Part shown: positions 44,243 to 53,836 of the stretch, one piece after another | Position numbering within the stretch: position 1 is the stretch's first letter | Layout of the letters: the number at the start of each line of letters is the position of its first letter | DNA from: Clostridium sp. BSD9I1 | Lineage (GTDB): Bacteria > Bacillota > Clostridia > Clostridiales > Clostridiaceae | NCBI RefSeq assembly: GCF_900185645.1 | Contig: NZ_FYAM01000004.1 | Location: 124,001 to 188,000, forward strand | Direction of reading: 5' to 3' | Length of the DNA: 64,000 nt | Notes under the pieces: generated by a model | Seen by the model: the letters and a program-made list of their open reading frames with translations, nothing else | The model's database searches: none | What the model was told of the DNA's origin: nothing | Translations under genes and position numbers: made by a program

Positions 44243-45622
44243 GTGGAAAAAAAGAAGAAGAAAAGAAAGAAGAAAAAAGCACTAATATTAATACTATTAT
44301 TCTCAGTTATAACAGTTGCAGGTATAGTATCTGCAGGGATAAGTTACATGTATAACACAGTCAAAGCCTATGAAGGGTTAATATATCCAGGGGTAGTTGT
44401 GGGCAAAACGGACTTATCTAAAAAGACATCAGAAGAGGCTAAAAAGATACTTAAAAGCGAGTATTTAGATAAAATAGTTACTAAGGAACTTTCTATAAAT
44501 ACTCCGGGGAAAAAATACACCATTAAGTTTGGAGAAATAGGGGCTAAATTTGATTTAGATAAAGCAACAAACGAAGCTTTAAACTATGGAAAAAATTTAA
44601 ATCTTATTTCAAAATATAAGCTTATAAAGAATCCTGTGCAAAAAAATGTTAACTTAGATTTTTCCTATAATGATAAAAATATTAAAAGTTTTATTGCAAA
44701 TATAGGAAAGGAAATAAATAAGGAACCTATAAATGCAAAGCTTACGAAAATAGGAGGATTTAGTGTTTCAGAGCATCAATCAGGAAGAAAGCTTACAAGT
44801 GACAAGTTACAAAAAGATGTCTCATCTAAGATTAATGGAGAAATTGGGGTAAATATAGAAATAGAGGCACCTATAGAAGAAATAAAGCCTACTATAACTT
44901 CTGATAAACTTAGATTGGTAAATACAAGAATTTCATCTTTTTCGACTAATTACGGAGCTATTTCATCTCCACAAAGAGCTAATAATATTCAAAGGGCAAC
45001 TCAAAGTATAAATGGTACTGTATTAATGCCGGGAGATACATTTAGTTTTAATGGAGTAGTAGGAGAAAGAACTGTAGCAAGGGGATATCAAGCAGCAGGT
45101 GTTATAGTGGGAAATCAAGTTGAGTCGGGACTTGGTGGCGGAATATGTCAAGTATCATCTACTTTATATAATGCTATACTTAGAGCTAACCTAAAGTCTA
45201 CTGAAAGGGCTCATCATACATTACCATCTAGTTATGTGCCGTTAGGAAGAGACGCTACTGTGGATTGGGGAACTATTGATTATAAGTTTAAAAATACATT
45301 AAATTATCCTATATATATAGAAGCATATACTGCAGGAGGGAATGTGGCATTTAATGTATATTCAAATAACCAATTAACATCCAGAAGTTATGATATAACT
45401 TCAGAAATATATGAAACCATTCCATCAACTACACAAACAGTACAGGATGCCTCATTACCAGAAGGTGAGCAGCAGGTAACGCAAAAGGCTTATACAGGAT
45501 ATAAAGTAAGGGTTTATCAAAATACCTATGAAAATGGAAGTGTTATAAATAAGGAACTTATATCAAACGATTTTTATAGACCTGTAAATGGAATAATAAA
45601 AGTAGGAACTAAGAAAAGTTAA
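44243..45622 (+). CDS. VanW-family cell-surface protein with G5-like C-terminus
   Basis: 459 residues from the GTG at 44243, with GAGGTG upstream; the GTG at 44234 overlaps that site. Very Lys-rich N-terminus, one membrane helix (ALILILLFSVITVAGIVSAG), PGBD/YoaR-like repeats at 40-220 (YPGVVVGKTDLSKKTSEEAK), VanW domain at about 225-380 (ISSFSTNYGAISSPQRANNI; LGGGICQVSSTLYNAILRAN) and a G5-like C-terminal part. VanW genes occur near vancomycin resistance clusters, but most members are general cell-envelope proteins; no van genes are here, so resistance should not be inferred. Confidence 0.92.
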   Translation: MEKKKKKRKKKKALILILLFSVITVAGIVSAGISYMYNTVKAYEGLIYPGVVVGKTDLSKKTSEEAKKILKSEYLDKIVTKELSINTPGKKYTIKFGEIGAKFDLDKATNEALNYGKNLNLISKYKLIKNPVQKNVNLDFSYNDKNIKSFIANIGKEINKEPINAKLTKIGGFSVSEHQSGRKLTSDKLQKDVSSKINGEIGVNIEIEAPIEEIKPTITSDKLRLVNTRISSFSTNYGAISSPQRANNIQRATQSINGTVLMPGDTFSFNGVVGERTVARGYQAAGVIVGNQVESGLGGGICQVSSTLYNAILRANLKSTERAHHTLPSSYVPLGRDATVDWGTIDYKFKNTLNYPIYIEAYTAGGNVAFNVYSNNQLTSRSYDITSEIYETIPSTTQTVQDASLPEGEQQVTQKAYTGYKVRVYQNTYENGSVINKELISNDFYRPVNGIIKVGTKKS

Positions 45623-45629
45623 ATATAAG

Positions 45630-45668
45630 AACATACATTAAAGAATTAATTTAATGTATGTTTTTTTG
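45630..45668 (+). terminator. Terminator after the VanW-family gene
   Basis: AACATACATTAAA/TTTAATGTATGTT followed by TTTTT. Confidence 0.88.
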
Positions 45669-45709
45669 TTTTATAATTGGATATAATTATAAAGAAATGG
45701 GGTGGAGAT

Positions 45710-46660
45710 ATGGAAAGTGACAAATTTATAAAGAATATAGTTTATAATATTAATAATGTAATAATAGGAAAAGAATATGAAATCTTTAATATATTAAAGG
45801 GTATAATTGCAGGAGGACATATACTTATAGAAGATGTTCCAGGAGTAGGAAAAACCACACTAGTAAAGGCCTTAGCAAAATCCCTTAATTTAAACTATAG
45901 TCGTATCCAATTTACACCAGACCTATTGCCGTCAGATATTTTGGGAATTTCTATATATAATCAAAAGGTTCAAGAATTTCAGTTTATAGAAGGACCTATA
46001 TTTACCAATGTACTACTAGCAGATGAGATAAATAGAACTTCACCTAAAACTCAGTCAGCTCTTTTAGAGGTAATGGAGGAAAAGCAAGTTTCTGAGGGAA
46101 GGGAAACTTATAAACTTTCAGAGCCATTTATAGTACTTGCAACTCAAAATCCCATAGAATATGAAGGAACCTTTATAATGCCTGAAGCGCAATTGGATAG
46201 GTTCATGATAAAGGTTAATATAGGATACCCAGAAAAAAGTTATGAAGAAAAAATGCTTAAGGTTTACAGAAATGAAAATCCTATTGAAAAGGTAAATGTA
46301 ATTGGAAGCAGGGAAGAACTATTAAAACTGCAGGAAATATGCAGAGGAGTGTATGTATCAGATGATATAAACACTTATATAGTCAATCTTTCAGATGCTA
46401 CAAGAAATAATAAATGCTTATCATTGGGGGTAAGTCCTAGAGCTTCGTTAGCTTTACTTAAAATAGCTCAAGCTTCAGCTCTTATAAATAGTAGAACTTA
46501 TGTAATTCCTGAAGATGTAAAGGAAAATGTAGTTCAAGTATATGCTCATAGAATTATACTTTCACCCTTTGGGAGAGCTAATAATTATACTCAAGAGCAA
46601 GTTATAAGGGATATTATAAAAACAATACCTGTGCCTAGAGTTAAGAGAGAGATAAAATGA
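45710..46660 (+). CDS. MoxR-family AAA+ ATPase
   Basis: 316 residues from the ATG at 45710 with GGGGTGGAG upstream. Walker A is EDVPGVGKTTLVKALAKSLN, Walker B LLADEINRTSPKTQSALLEV, sensor 1 LATQNPIEYEGTF, and sensor 2 LGVSPRASLALL. MoxR ATPases act as chaperone-like maturation factors for surface or VWA proteins. It overlaps the DUF58 gene by four bases (ATGA), and the transglutaminase gene follows, the standard three-gene order. Confidence 0.95.
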   Translation: MESDKFIKNIVYNINNVIIGKEYEIFNILKGIIAGGHILIEDVPGVGKTTLVKALAKSLNLNYSRIQFTPDLLPSDILGISIYNQKVQEFQFIEGPIFTNVLLADEINRTSPKTQSALLEVMEEKQVSEGRETYKLSEPFIVLATQNPIEYEGTFIMPEAQLDRFMIKVNIGYPEKSYEEKMLKVYRNENPIEKVNVIGSREELLKLQEICRGVYVSDDINTYIVNLSDATRNNKCLSLGVSPRASLALLKIAQASALINSRTYVIPEDVKENVVQVYAHRIILSPFGRANNYTQEQVIRDIIKTIPVPRVKREIK

Positions 46661-47811
46661 TAAAGATAAAGAGATTTTTTATAATACTACTTTTAGGTAT
46701 GTTAATCTATGCATATCTAGATGGAGGCATTCTTGCATACTCACTATTTTATAGTACTTTTTTATCATTGCTAATTTCCTTTATCTACTTAATATATATT
46801 AGAAGAAAAATTGCAATAGAAATAAGATTCAATAAGGATAAGTTATATACTAAGGAGCCATGTGAGTTTACAATTATAATTAAAAATTATAGTATACTTC
46901 CCATCCCATATTTACAAATATTTAATAACACCTTGTGTAATTTTGAGAAAGGTTTTAAATATGATGTAGTAATTCTTTCAGGAGATAAAAACAAAAGAAT
47001 AAAGGGGCAATTATGCTTTGATATTAGAGGAATATATAATTTAGGAGTTACAGAAGTTATAATAAAGGACTTTTTATATATTTTTACTACAACTTTTATA
47101 TTGAATAGTAATGAATGTATAAGCGTGTATCCTAAGGTGTACTCTTTTACTCATAAAATATTTCATGGATATAATGAAATTAGCATAATAAATTCAAATA
47201 GAAAAAACGCAGAAGACGAATCCTCTGTAAGGGACATTAGAAAGTATAGAGTAGGAGATAGCTTGAAAAACATACACTGGAAATTAAGTGCTAAGTATGG
47301 AGAACTATATATAAAAAACTTTGATTATTCCTCTGGAGAAAAATGCAGCATCTTATTAAACATGAATAAATTAAATACTATAGAGGAAGATGTAGTTGAG
47401 GAAAAATCAGTAGAACTTTGTATTTCGCTTGTAAGTTACTTACAAGGTAAAGGTATGAAGACAAGGATTTATATAAAAAATCAGGAGAATAGAAGCTTTT
47501 ACATCGAAAAAAGAGGAGATGTTAGGGAACTTATGGAATACTTCCTTCTGAATAAAAGCAATGGAGAAGGAGAAATTGAATCTTTCATATATGATTCTTT
47601 AAATAGTATAGATAAGAGTACTTTGATAATAATTACTGGGGTCTTAACAGAAGAACAAGTAAATGTAATAACAAGTTTAAAAAAAATGGGATATAATTTA
47701 GAAGTTGTATACGTCAATATAGACTTTAAAGATCTAAGTCTCATAGAACAACTTGAAAAAAATGATATTAATGCGTTATCATATAGAGAACTTATAAAAG
47801 AAGAGGAATGA
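46657..47811 (+). CDS. DUF58-family membrane protein
   Basis: 384 residues: two N-terminal membrane helices (about 5-45), then an immunoglobulin-like region and the DUF58 block (DESSVRDIRKYRVGDSLKNI followed by HWKLSAKYGELYIKNF), then a VWA-like C-terminal fold (CSILLNMNKL). The VRDIRKYRVGD signature is diagnostic. Function unknown; it is the middle gene of the MoxR-DUF58-transglutaminase operon and starts within the stop codon region of the ATPase gene. Confidence 0.93.
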   Translation: MIKIKRFFIILLLGMLIYAYLDGGILAYSLFYSTFLSLLISFIYLIYIRRKIAIEIRFNKDKLYTKEPCEFTIIIKNYSILPIPYLQIFNNTLCNFEKGFKYDVVILSGDKNKRIKGQLCFDIRGIYNLGVTEVIIKDFLYIFTTTFILNSNECISVYPKVYSFTHKIFHGYNEISIINSNRKNAEDESSVRDIRKYRVGDSLKNIHWKLSAKYGELYIKNFDYSSGEKCSILLNMNKLNTIEEDVVEEKSVELCISLVSYLQGKGMKTRIYIKNQENRSFYIEKRGDVRELMEYFLLNKSNGEGEIESFIYDSLNSIDKSTLIIITGVLTEEQVNVITSLKKMGYNLEVVYVNIDFKDLSLIEQLEKNDINALSYRELIKEEE

Positions 47812-47812
47812 T

Positions 47813-50026
47813 ATGAAAGGTATAAAAGAGTTTTCAGTAAGGATTATACTAATTTATTTAAACTTCGTATTCATATTTAGAGTAATGGAGGTTGCCTTTA
47901 AAATAAGTGATTTTTCTTATGTACTATTTTCCTTATTATTTTTGATGGTAATAGCATTGGTATATGTTTTTAAATTTTTAATAAAAAAGCCTTATATTAA
48001 GATTTTACTAATATTATTTATTATAAGCATACTGTCTTTTAGTATATATAAGAATATAGAATATATAAGTAAGCTAATTGTAAAAAACAATTCTTATATG
48101 CAGTATTTAAATAATGCCATATATAATAGGGAAGATACTGAGTTTTTTCAGTACAAAATTTTAATTTTAACGTTACTTCCGTTACTCATATTAATATGTA
48201 TATTTTTTTCAAGTATATTTACTAATTTTATATTAATTATAACTTTTGCAGCTACTGCGTTTTTCTGGTACTACGGATATACTTTTATAGTAAAGAAGTA
48301 TTTGTTTTTATATCTTATGCTGACTATAATGACTTTTTCAATAAACAATTTTTTAAAGGAAAAGATAGTGCTAAAGCAAAAGAGTATAAAAGCAGAGTTG
48401 CCTATTGTAAAGACTGTTCCTTACATTGTTATACTAAGCTTAATAATTGCATCTCTCCAAAGTTTTTTCCCTAATAATTATAAAGGTCATTATAGTGAAG
48501 TAAAAGATAATATTACAAATAAACTTTTGCCTAGTAAAAATGCTGGAAGTCATATGTATAATATATCATCATCAGGTTATCCCAGTACAGAATCAAAGCT
48601 TGGAGGCCCTATTACGTTAGATGATAGAGAAGTTTTTAAGGTAAGAAGTAATAGGCCGTATTATTTAAGGGGAAGTTCTAAGGATTTTTATGATGGATTT
48701 TCTTGGAGAAATAGTATTGATACATTTGAAAAAGTAGGAGATAAAAATCCACTCCCCACGATTGAGGGAGGTAGAAGTTTCTTTCTTAAAACGGAAAGCA
48801 TGGAAAATGAGCTAACTATTTATCCAACTAACTTATATACTACTACTGTTTTTTCAACTTTATATATGCAGGGAATGTCTATTAATAATAAAACTTTATA
48901 TATAAACAAGGAAGGAGACTTATTGTCTTCTAAGGTAATAAGTACACCATATACTATAAGGTTTTATGATGATAGCCAAAAGTACAGTAAAATAACTCCT
49001 GATACAAAAAATTCTATAGTAATGGATGCTATAGATTTTGAATATAAGAAATCTTACCTGGAAGGAGAAATGGAAAATTATAAAAGATATCTAGAATTGC
49101 CTAAAAATATTCCTGGTAGGGTGTATGACTTAACGAAACAAATAACATCTAAAGATAATAATGATTCTGAAAGTCTAATAAGTATATATAATTATCTTAA
49201 CAAAAATTATAAGTATTCTCTTGAAGTTTCTAATATTCCTCAAAATAAGGAGTTTGTAGACTACTTTCTATTTGAAGAAAAAAAGGGATATTGTACTTAT
49301 TTTGCAACAGCTTCCGTAGTAATGCTTAGAATGGCGGGCATCCCTGCAAGATATGTAGAAGGATTTAATATGACAAATAATAAGAATGAAAATGGGCTTT
49401 ATGTGGTTACAAATAAAAATGCCCATGCTTGGGTAGAGGTTTTAATATCTCCTACATATAACACGTGGGGAGTATTTGATGCAGTGCCTAGTGCGCCGGA
49501 AATTTTAAGGACGGAGGAAGAAAAGGCTAAAGAAAAGGAAAGTAACCAAGTACAGGAAAAGTCACAGGAGATTAACAAAGGTGACCAAAAGACACAACAT
49601 CAATTAGGAAGAGAAGAAAAAAACATAGATTTAAAAGGGATTGTTATAAATAAAGTATTGTGGATCGTATTAAGAGTATTTTTCGTTATATGTATATTTA
49701 TATTAATTAAAAAATACAGAAAAAGCAAAATTATAAAATCACAAAGTGTAATTCCTCTGTATCAATATATATTATCAAGATTAAAAACTGAAGGAATAAT
49801 TATTCCAGTTAATACTGGCGATTTAGAGTTTTGGAAAAGTTATGATGATGTCTATATTAGATTCCTAATGAGCGATTTATGTACTTTAGCTTATGAAGAA
49901 TATTATGGACAATATAATAGTCTAAAAGCACTAGACAAGATAAGTTATTATAATTCTATAGAAAAATATCTAAGAGGCAAGCAAAGTAAAGTTAAGTATA
50001 TATTCTTTTATTTTGTAGTATTGTAA
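47813..50026 (+). CDS. Transglutaminase-like membrane protein (TgpA type)
   Basis: 737 residues: about six membrane helices in the first 215 residues, an extracytoplasmic region, the transglutaminase core with Cys-His-Asp triad (GYCTYFATASVVMLRMAGIP; NAHAWVEV; WGVFDAVPSAPE), a Lys/Glu/Gln linker and a last membrane helix (IVLRVFFVICIFILI) with a cytoplasmic tail resembling DUF4129. It may modify or cleave envelope peptides or proteins; the substrate is unknown. One base separates it from the DUF58 gene. The promoter of tRNA-Leu overlaps its stop codon. Confidence 0.93.
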   Translation: MKGIKEFSVRIILIYLNFVFIFRVMEVAFKISDFSYVLFSLLFLMVIALVYVFKFLIKKPYIKILLILFIISILSFSIYKNIEYISKLIVKNNSYMQYLNNAIYNREDTEFFQYKILILTLLPLLILICIFFSSIFTNFILIITFAATAFFWYYGYTFIVKKYLFLYLMLTIMTFSINNFLKEKIVLKQKSIKAELPIVKTVPYIVILSLIIASLQSFFPNNYKGHYSEVKDNITNKLLPSKNAGSHMYNISSSGYPSTESKLGGPITLDDREVFKVRSNRPYYLRGSSKDFYDGFSWRNSIDTFEKVGDKNPLPTIEGGRSFFLKTESMENELTIYPTNLYTTTVFSTLYMQGMSINNKTLYINKEGDLLSSKVISTPYTIRFYDDSQKYSKITPDTKNSIVMDAIDFEYKKSYLEGEMENYKRYLELPKNIPGRVYDLTKQITSKDNNDSESLISIYNYLNKNYKYSLEVSNIPQNKEFVDYFLFEEKKGYCTYFATASVVMLRMAGIPARYVEGFNMTNNKNENGLYVVTNKNAHAWVEVLISPTYNTWGVFDAVPSAPEILRTEEEKAKEKESNQVQEKSQEINKGDQKTQHQLGREEKNIDLKGIVINKVLWIVLRVFFVICIFILIKKYRKSKIIKSQSVIPLYQYILSRLKTEGIIIPVNTGDLEFWKSYDDVYIRFLMSDLCTLAYEEYYGQYNSLKALDKISYYNSIEKYLRGKQSKVKYIFFYFVVL

Positions 50027-50048
50027 ATTAAAGTATACATGTTATAAT
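50021..50048 (+). promoter_or_regulatory. Promoter of tRNA-Leu
   Basis: TTGTAA (50021-50026), 16-base spacer, TATAAT (50043-50048). The -35 box contains the stop codon of the preceding gene. Confidence 0.65.
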
Positions 50049-50072
50049 ATTTATATAGAATATTATGGTAAT

Positions 50073-50159
50073 GCGGATATGGCGGAATTGGCAGACGCAC
50101 TAGATTCAGGTTCTAGCGAAGGAAGCTTCATGCAGGTTCGAGTCCTGTTATCCGCACCA
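50073..50159 (+). tRNA. tRNA-Leu (anticodon CAG)
   Basis: 87 nt with encoded CCA and a long variable arm, as expected for a class II tRNA. Acceptor GCGGATA pairs with TATCCGC; anticodon arm CTAGA-TTCAGGT-TCTAG places CAG at 34-36, decoding CUG; T arm GGTTCGAGTCC; discriminator A73. Confidence 0.95.
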
Positions 50160-50199
50160 GCAAAGTTTGAAATATCAAAGTTAAAGTGCCTCCACATAA

Positions 50200-50237
50200 C
50201 AAGGGAACTTTTGCCTTAGGCAAAGGTTCCCTTTTAA
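50200..50237 (+). terminator. Terminator after tRNA-Leu
   Basis: AAGGGAAC-TTTTGCCT / AGGCAAAG-GTTCCCTT followed by TTAAT. Confidence 0.8.
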
Positions 50238-50284
50238 TTACATATAAAATTAAGTTATAAAGAACAATATATACAGATAGGGAG

Positions 50285-50314
50285 TTGGACAGAAATAGGC
50301 ACTATTTATATAAT
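50285..50314 (+). promoter_or_regulatory. Possible promoter of the HAD-phosphatase gene
   Basis: TTGGAC (50285-50290), 18-base spacer, TATAAT (50309-50314). Confidence 0.5.
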
Positions 50315-50355
50315 AAGTATTATGTAAATAATAATTGATGAAAGGGATGTTTGAA

Positions 50356-51177
50356 TTGAAATATAAATTAATATGTATAGATATGGATGGAACGTTGTTA
50401 AATAAATCTGGAGAAATAAGTAAAAGAAATTTGGAGGCTATTAAAATGGCGTCTAAAAATGGAGTAAATGTAGCTGTTACTACAGGAAGGCTATTTGCAT
50501 CTGCCAATTACTTTGCAGATCTATTAGAAGTAAAGACTCCTGTTATAGCATCTAATGGAGCATATATAAGAGAAAAGTCCAGTGATAAGGTTATATATAA
50601 ATCACTTTTAGGTTATGATAATGCCATAAAAGTAGTTGAAATACTTAAGACATTTGATTTATATCCTCACTTTAATACCTATGATTCTATTTTTACAGAA
50701 AGGCTCATTAACTCATCTTTGTTTTATTCTAAGCTAAATGAAACTTTACCAGAGGATAGGAAAATAAAAATTTGTATTGCAGAAGATTGGCAAAGGGTAT
50801 TAAAGGAAAATGAAGGCGAAATACTAAAGTGCATAGTTATAGATAAAGATATAGAGAAGATTAAAAAAGCTAAGGAAGAAATTAATAAAATAGAAACTCT
50901 AGAAGTAGTAAGCTCCTTAAAAAAGAACTTTGAAATAATGGCAAAGGGAGTATCTAAGGGGAAAGCTGTAGAGATGCTTGCAAATTATTATGGCATTGAT
51001 AGAAGTGAGGTAATATGTATAGGAGATAATGAGAATGATTTATCTATGATAAATTATGCAGGTCTTGGAATTGCAATGGGGAATGCAGAGGATTTTGTAA
51101 AAGAAAGTGCGCATTATATAACAGATACCAATGATGATGACGGGGTAGCAAAAGCCATAGAAAAATTTGTATTATAG
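50356..51177 (+). CDS. Cof-type HAD-superfamily phosphatase
   Basis: 273 residues from the TTG at 50356 (MKYKLICIDMDGTLL), with GAAAGGG upstream; ATG at 50338 or 50347 lies in or before that ribosome site. HAD motifs: DMDGTLLNKSG (I), TTGRLF (II), GVSKGKAVEMLANYYG (III, Lys) and GDNENDLSMI (IV); type IIB cap (KVVEILKTFDLYPHFNTYDS). These enzymes dephosphorylate sugar phosphates or cofactors; the substrate here cannot be named. Followed after 15 bases by splB. Confidence 0.92.
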   Translation: MKYKLICIDMDGTLLNKSGEISKRNLEAIKMASKNGVNVAVTTGRLFASANYFADLLEVKTPVIASNGAYIREKSSDKVIYKSLLGYDNAIKVVEILKTFDLYPHFNTYDSIFTERLINSSLFYSKLNETLPEDRKIKICIAEDWQRVLKENEGEILKCIVIDKDIEKIKKAKEEINKIETLEVVSSLKKNFEIMAKGVSKGKAVEMLANYYGIDRSEVICIGDNENDLSMINYAGLGIAMGNAEDFVKESAHYITDTNDDDGVAKAIEKFVL

Positions 51178-51192
51178 ACTAGGAGGGAAATT

Positions 51193-52215
51193 ATGTTTAT
51201 ACCTAGGAGAATAATTTTTGAAAAGGGTTCGTTAGATTATGAAATAGGTAAAAATATATATGAGAAGTTTAAAAATAAGTCAGATATAGAAATAATACAA
51301 TTAACATCTAATAAGATAAAGCAAAGCATTCCAGGAGATAACCTATATGATTTTTATAGGGCGGGCAAAAATACCTTAGTAGTCGGGGTGAAAAAAGGAT
51401 TTAAGTATCAATCCTGTAAGCCATCAGCACATTATCAATTACCTTTAGTATCAGGTTGCATAGGACATTGTGAGTATTGTTACTTAAATACCAATATGGG
51501 AGATAAACCATACATAAAGGTTAATGTTAATATAGAGGATATACTCAATAAAGCTAAAGAGTATATAGATGAAAGGCTTCCAGAGATAACGATATTTGAA
51601 GGAGCTGCAACCTCAGACCCTGTGCCAATTGAGCCATATACACATTCTTTAGCAAAGACTATAGAGTTTTTTGGGGAAGGTGTAAATGGCAAGTTTAGAT
51701 TTGTTACAAAATATAATGATGTAGACGGACTGCTTAATTTGAAGCATAACGGCAATACTGAAATAAGATTTACATTAAATACTTTTAAAGTTATCAGCGA
51801 CTATGAAAAGAGAACTGCGCCAATTGATAAAAGAATAGAAGCAAGTGTAAAGGTAGCAAAAGCTGGATATCCAGTAGGTTTTATTATAGCACCGGTATTT
51901 TTATATGATAATTGGAAAGAAGATTATAAGAACTTATTATTAGAATTGCATGATAAAATTCCAAAGAATTTAAGATATCCAATAACATTTGAAATTATTT
52001 CACATAGGTATACAGCTAGAGCGAAAAATATAATATTGGAAGTGTTTCCGCAAACTACGTTACCAATGATTGATGAGGAAAGAAAATATAAACATGGGCA
52101 GTTTGGATACGGAAAGTTTGTATATACAAGAGAAGAGATAGAAGAAGTAAAGGATTTTTTTACAAATCAGATAGAAACAATATTTGAAAACAAAGTTGTA
52201 AAATATGTAATATAA
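51193..52215 (+). CDS. splB: Spore photoproduct lyase
   Basis: 340 residues, family length. Radical SAM cluster Cys C89, C93, C96 in SGCIGHCEYCYLNT; other SPL blocks are FIPRRIIFEKGSLDYEIGKN, KYQSCKPSAHYQL, KFRFVTKYNDVDGLLNLKHN and KRIEASVKVAKAGYPVGFII. The enzyme repairs the thymine spore photoproduct during germination. The segment equivalent to AACTSD of Bacillus subtilis (Cys141, the H-atom donor) reads GAATSDP here, so the expected catalytic Cys is Ala139 by my reading. AGGAGGG precedes the ATG. Confidence 0.94.
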   Translation: MFIPRRIIFEKGSLDYEIGKNIYEKFKNKSDIEIIQLTSNKIKQSIPGDNLYDFYRAGKNTLVVGVKKGFKYQSCKPSAHYQLPLVSGCIGHCEYCYLNTNMGDKPYIKVNVNIEDILNKAKEYIDERLPEITIFEGAATSDPVPIEPYTHSLAKTIEFFGEGVNGKFRFVTKYNDVDGLLNLKHNGNTEIRFTLNTFKVISDYEKRTAPIDKRIEASVKVAKAGYPVGFIIAPVFLYDNWKEDYKNLLLELHDKIPKNLRYPITFEIISHRYTARAKNIILEVFPQTTLPMIDEERKYKHGQFGYGKFVYTREEIEEVKDFFTNQIETIFENKVVKYVI

Positions 52216-52363
52216 TTATTAAATTAAGATTTACTATATAAATTAAGTGATGGATAGGAATACATTGCTTAATACAAAGTGGTAATTGAATAATTGGTAA
52301 TATTAGAGTAATATATTTATTATAGATTTGTACTGATGAGTTAAACAAGTAAGGGGGAAAAAA

Positions 52364-52831
52364 TTGAATTTAAATATAGTTTTGTTTCAGCCAGAAATAC
52401 CACAAAATACTGGAAATATAGCGAGGACTTGTGTTCTTACAAATTCTAAGCTTCATCTTATAAAACCTTTAGGTTTTAGTTTGGATGAAAAACATTTAAA
52501 AAGAGCAGGGCTGGATTATTGGAAGTACTTAGACCTAACTATTTATGAATCCTATGAGGAACTTAGAGAAAAGTATACAGATAGCACGTTTTATTTTTCA
52601 ACCACCCATGCAGATAAGCTTTACTCAGATGTAAAGTTTAAACAAGGAGATTTTATCGTATTTGGAAGAGAGTCTAGTGGACTGCCTGATTACATAAGAA
52701 AAGAGAACGGTGAAACATGTATAAGGGTACCTATGATAGAGAGTTCAACTAGATCCCTAAATCTATCTAATACTGTATCTATAATGACATATGAGGCATT
52801 AAGACAAATGGAATTTCCAAATATGAAATAG
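52364..52831 (+). CDS. trmL: tRNA (cytidine/uridine(34)-2'-O)-methyltransferase TrmL
   Basis: 155 residues, a minimal SPOUT methyltransferase without extra RNA-binding domain. TrmL signatures: IVLFQPEIPQNTGNIARTCV at the N-terminus, LKRAGLDYWKYLDL, FIVFGRESSGLPDYI and IRVPMIESSTRSLNLSNTVS, which forms the knotted SAM site. It methylates the wobble ribose of tRNA-Leu species in other bacteria. The TTG start follows AGGGGG. DegV follows after 11 bases. Confidence 0.95.
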   Translation: MNLNIVLFQPEIPQNTGNIARTCVLTNSKLHLIKPLGFSLDEKHLKRAGLDYWKYLDLTIYESYEELREKYTDSTFYFSTTHADKLYSDVKFKQGDFIVFGRESSGLPDYIRKENGETCIRVPMIESSTRSLNLSNTVSIMTYEALRQMEFPNMK

Positions 52832-52842
52832 GAGGCAGGGTG

Positions 52843-53682
52843 TTGGAAAAAATAAAGATAGTAACGGATAGTACTGCAGATTTGCCAAAGTCCATAGTGG
52901 AGAAATATGATATAGAAGTTATGCCCTTACTGGTAAATATTGGAGAAAATACTTATAAGGATGGCGTAGATATATTTTTAAGAGAACTATTGGATAGAAT
53001 GGATAAATCTGAAGCTTTCCCTACTACCTCACAAATAAACCCACAGCGGTTTTTAGAGTGTTATAAGAAATATTTAAACGAAGGATATAAAATAGTATCT
53101 ATACATTTATCATCTAAAATGAGCGGAACCTATCAGTCTGCATGTATTGCAAGGGATATGTTAGACACTGCAAATATAGTAGTAATAGACTCATTAAATG
53201 TAACCTCAGGACTTGGAATACTAACTGTGAAAGCTTCCATATTAAAAGAAAAGGGAATTTCTATAGATGAAATAGAAATAGAAATTAAAAACACAATACC
53301 TCATGTTAAAGCTGCATTAGCATTTGAACATTTAGATAACTTAGTTAAGGGAGGAAGACTTTCTAAGACTGCAGGAGTTATTGGTAATATTCTTGGAATA
53401 AGACCAATACTTGGAGTAGTTAATGGAGAGATGACCGTAATAGATAAAGTAAGAGGAAGCAGAAAAGCAGCAAGATATATTATAGATTATATGAACGAAA
53501 ATGGAATACAAAAGGGAGAACCTATGGCGCTTCTCCAAGTTGAAAATGATGATGTACGATTACAACTTAAAGAGTACCTTTGTGAAAATGGCAATGATTT
53601 TATGGAATGTGAAGTGGGGTGCGTGGTTGGTGTTCATGCAGGAAAAGGAGCTTGTGGAGTGTTTTTTATAGAAGAATATTAA
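52843..53682 (+). CDS. DegV-family fatty-acid-binding protein
   Basis: 279 residues from the TTG at 52843, seven bases after AGGAGG; a GTG at 52840 is an alternative. DegV signatures: IKIVTDSTADLPKSIVEKYD, FPTTSQINPQRFLECYKKYL, HLSSKMSGTYQSACIA, GRLSKTAGVIGNILGIRPIL and the C-terminal VVGVHAGKGACGVFF. FakB members of this family hand fatty acids to a FakA kinase; no fakA is in the window. Cytoplasmic. Confidence 0.94.
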   Translation: MEKIKIVTDSTADLPKSIVEKYDIEVMPLLVNIGENTYKDGVDIFLRELLDRMDKSEAFPTTSQINPQRFLECYKKYLNEGYKIVSIHLSSKMSGTYQSACIARDMLDTANIVVIDSLNVTSGLGILTVKASILKEKGISIDEIEIEIKNTIPHVKAALAFEHLDNLVKGGRLSKTAGVIGNILGIRPILGVVNGEMTVIDKVRGSRKAARYIIDYMNENGIQKGEPMALLQVENDDVRLQLKEYLCENGNDFMECEVGCVVGVHAGKGACGVFFIEEY

Positions 53683-53836
53683 TAATTAGTGAATGTAAAG
53701 TAGGATGGGATAAGTTGGGTTGTATAAATGCAAAAAATATTTTTGCATATTTGATAAATGAAGGATAATTTGGTTATTTGTAGAATAGTAATGTTAAGGG
53801 TTACATTATATAATTATTAATAGGAGGGAATTACAA

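Noticed and set aside
44243..45622. Vancomycin resistance from the VanW-family protein
   Set aside because: No vanS/R/H/A/X genes nearby; VanW-domain proteins with G5 tails are ordinary surface proteins in clostridia.
53683..53836. Possible purine riboswitch before the BMP nucleoside-binding gene
   Set aside because: No conserved purine-aptamer core (TATA...loop sequences) is visible; only a short ATGCAAAAA/TTTTTGCAT hairpin at about 53728-53748 is present.
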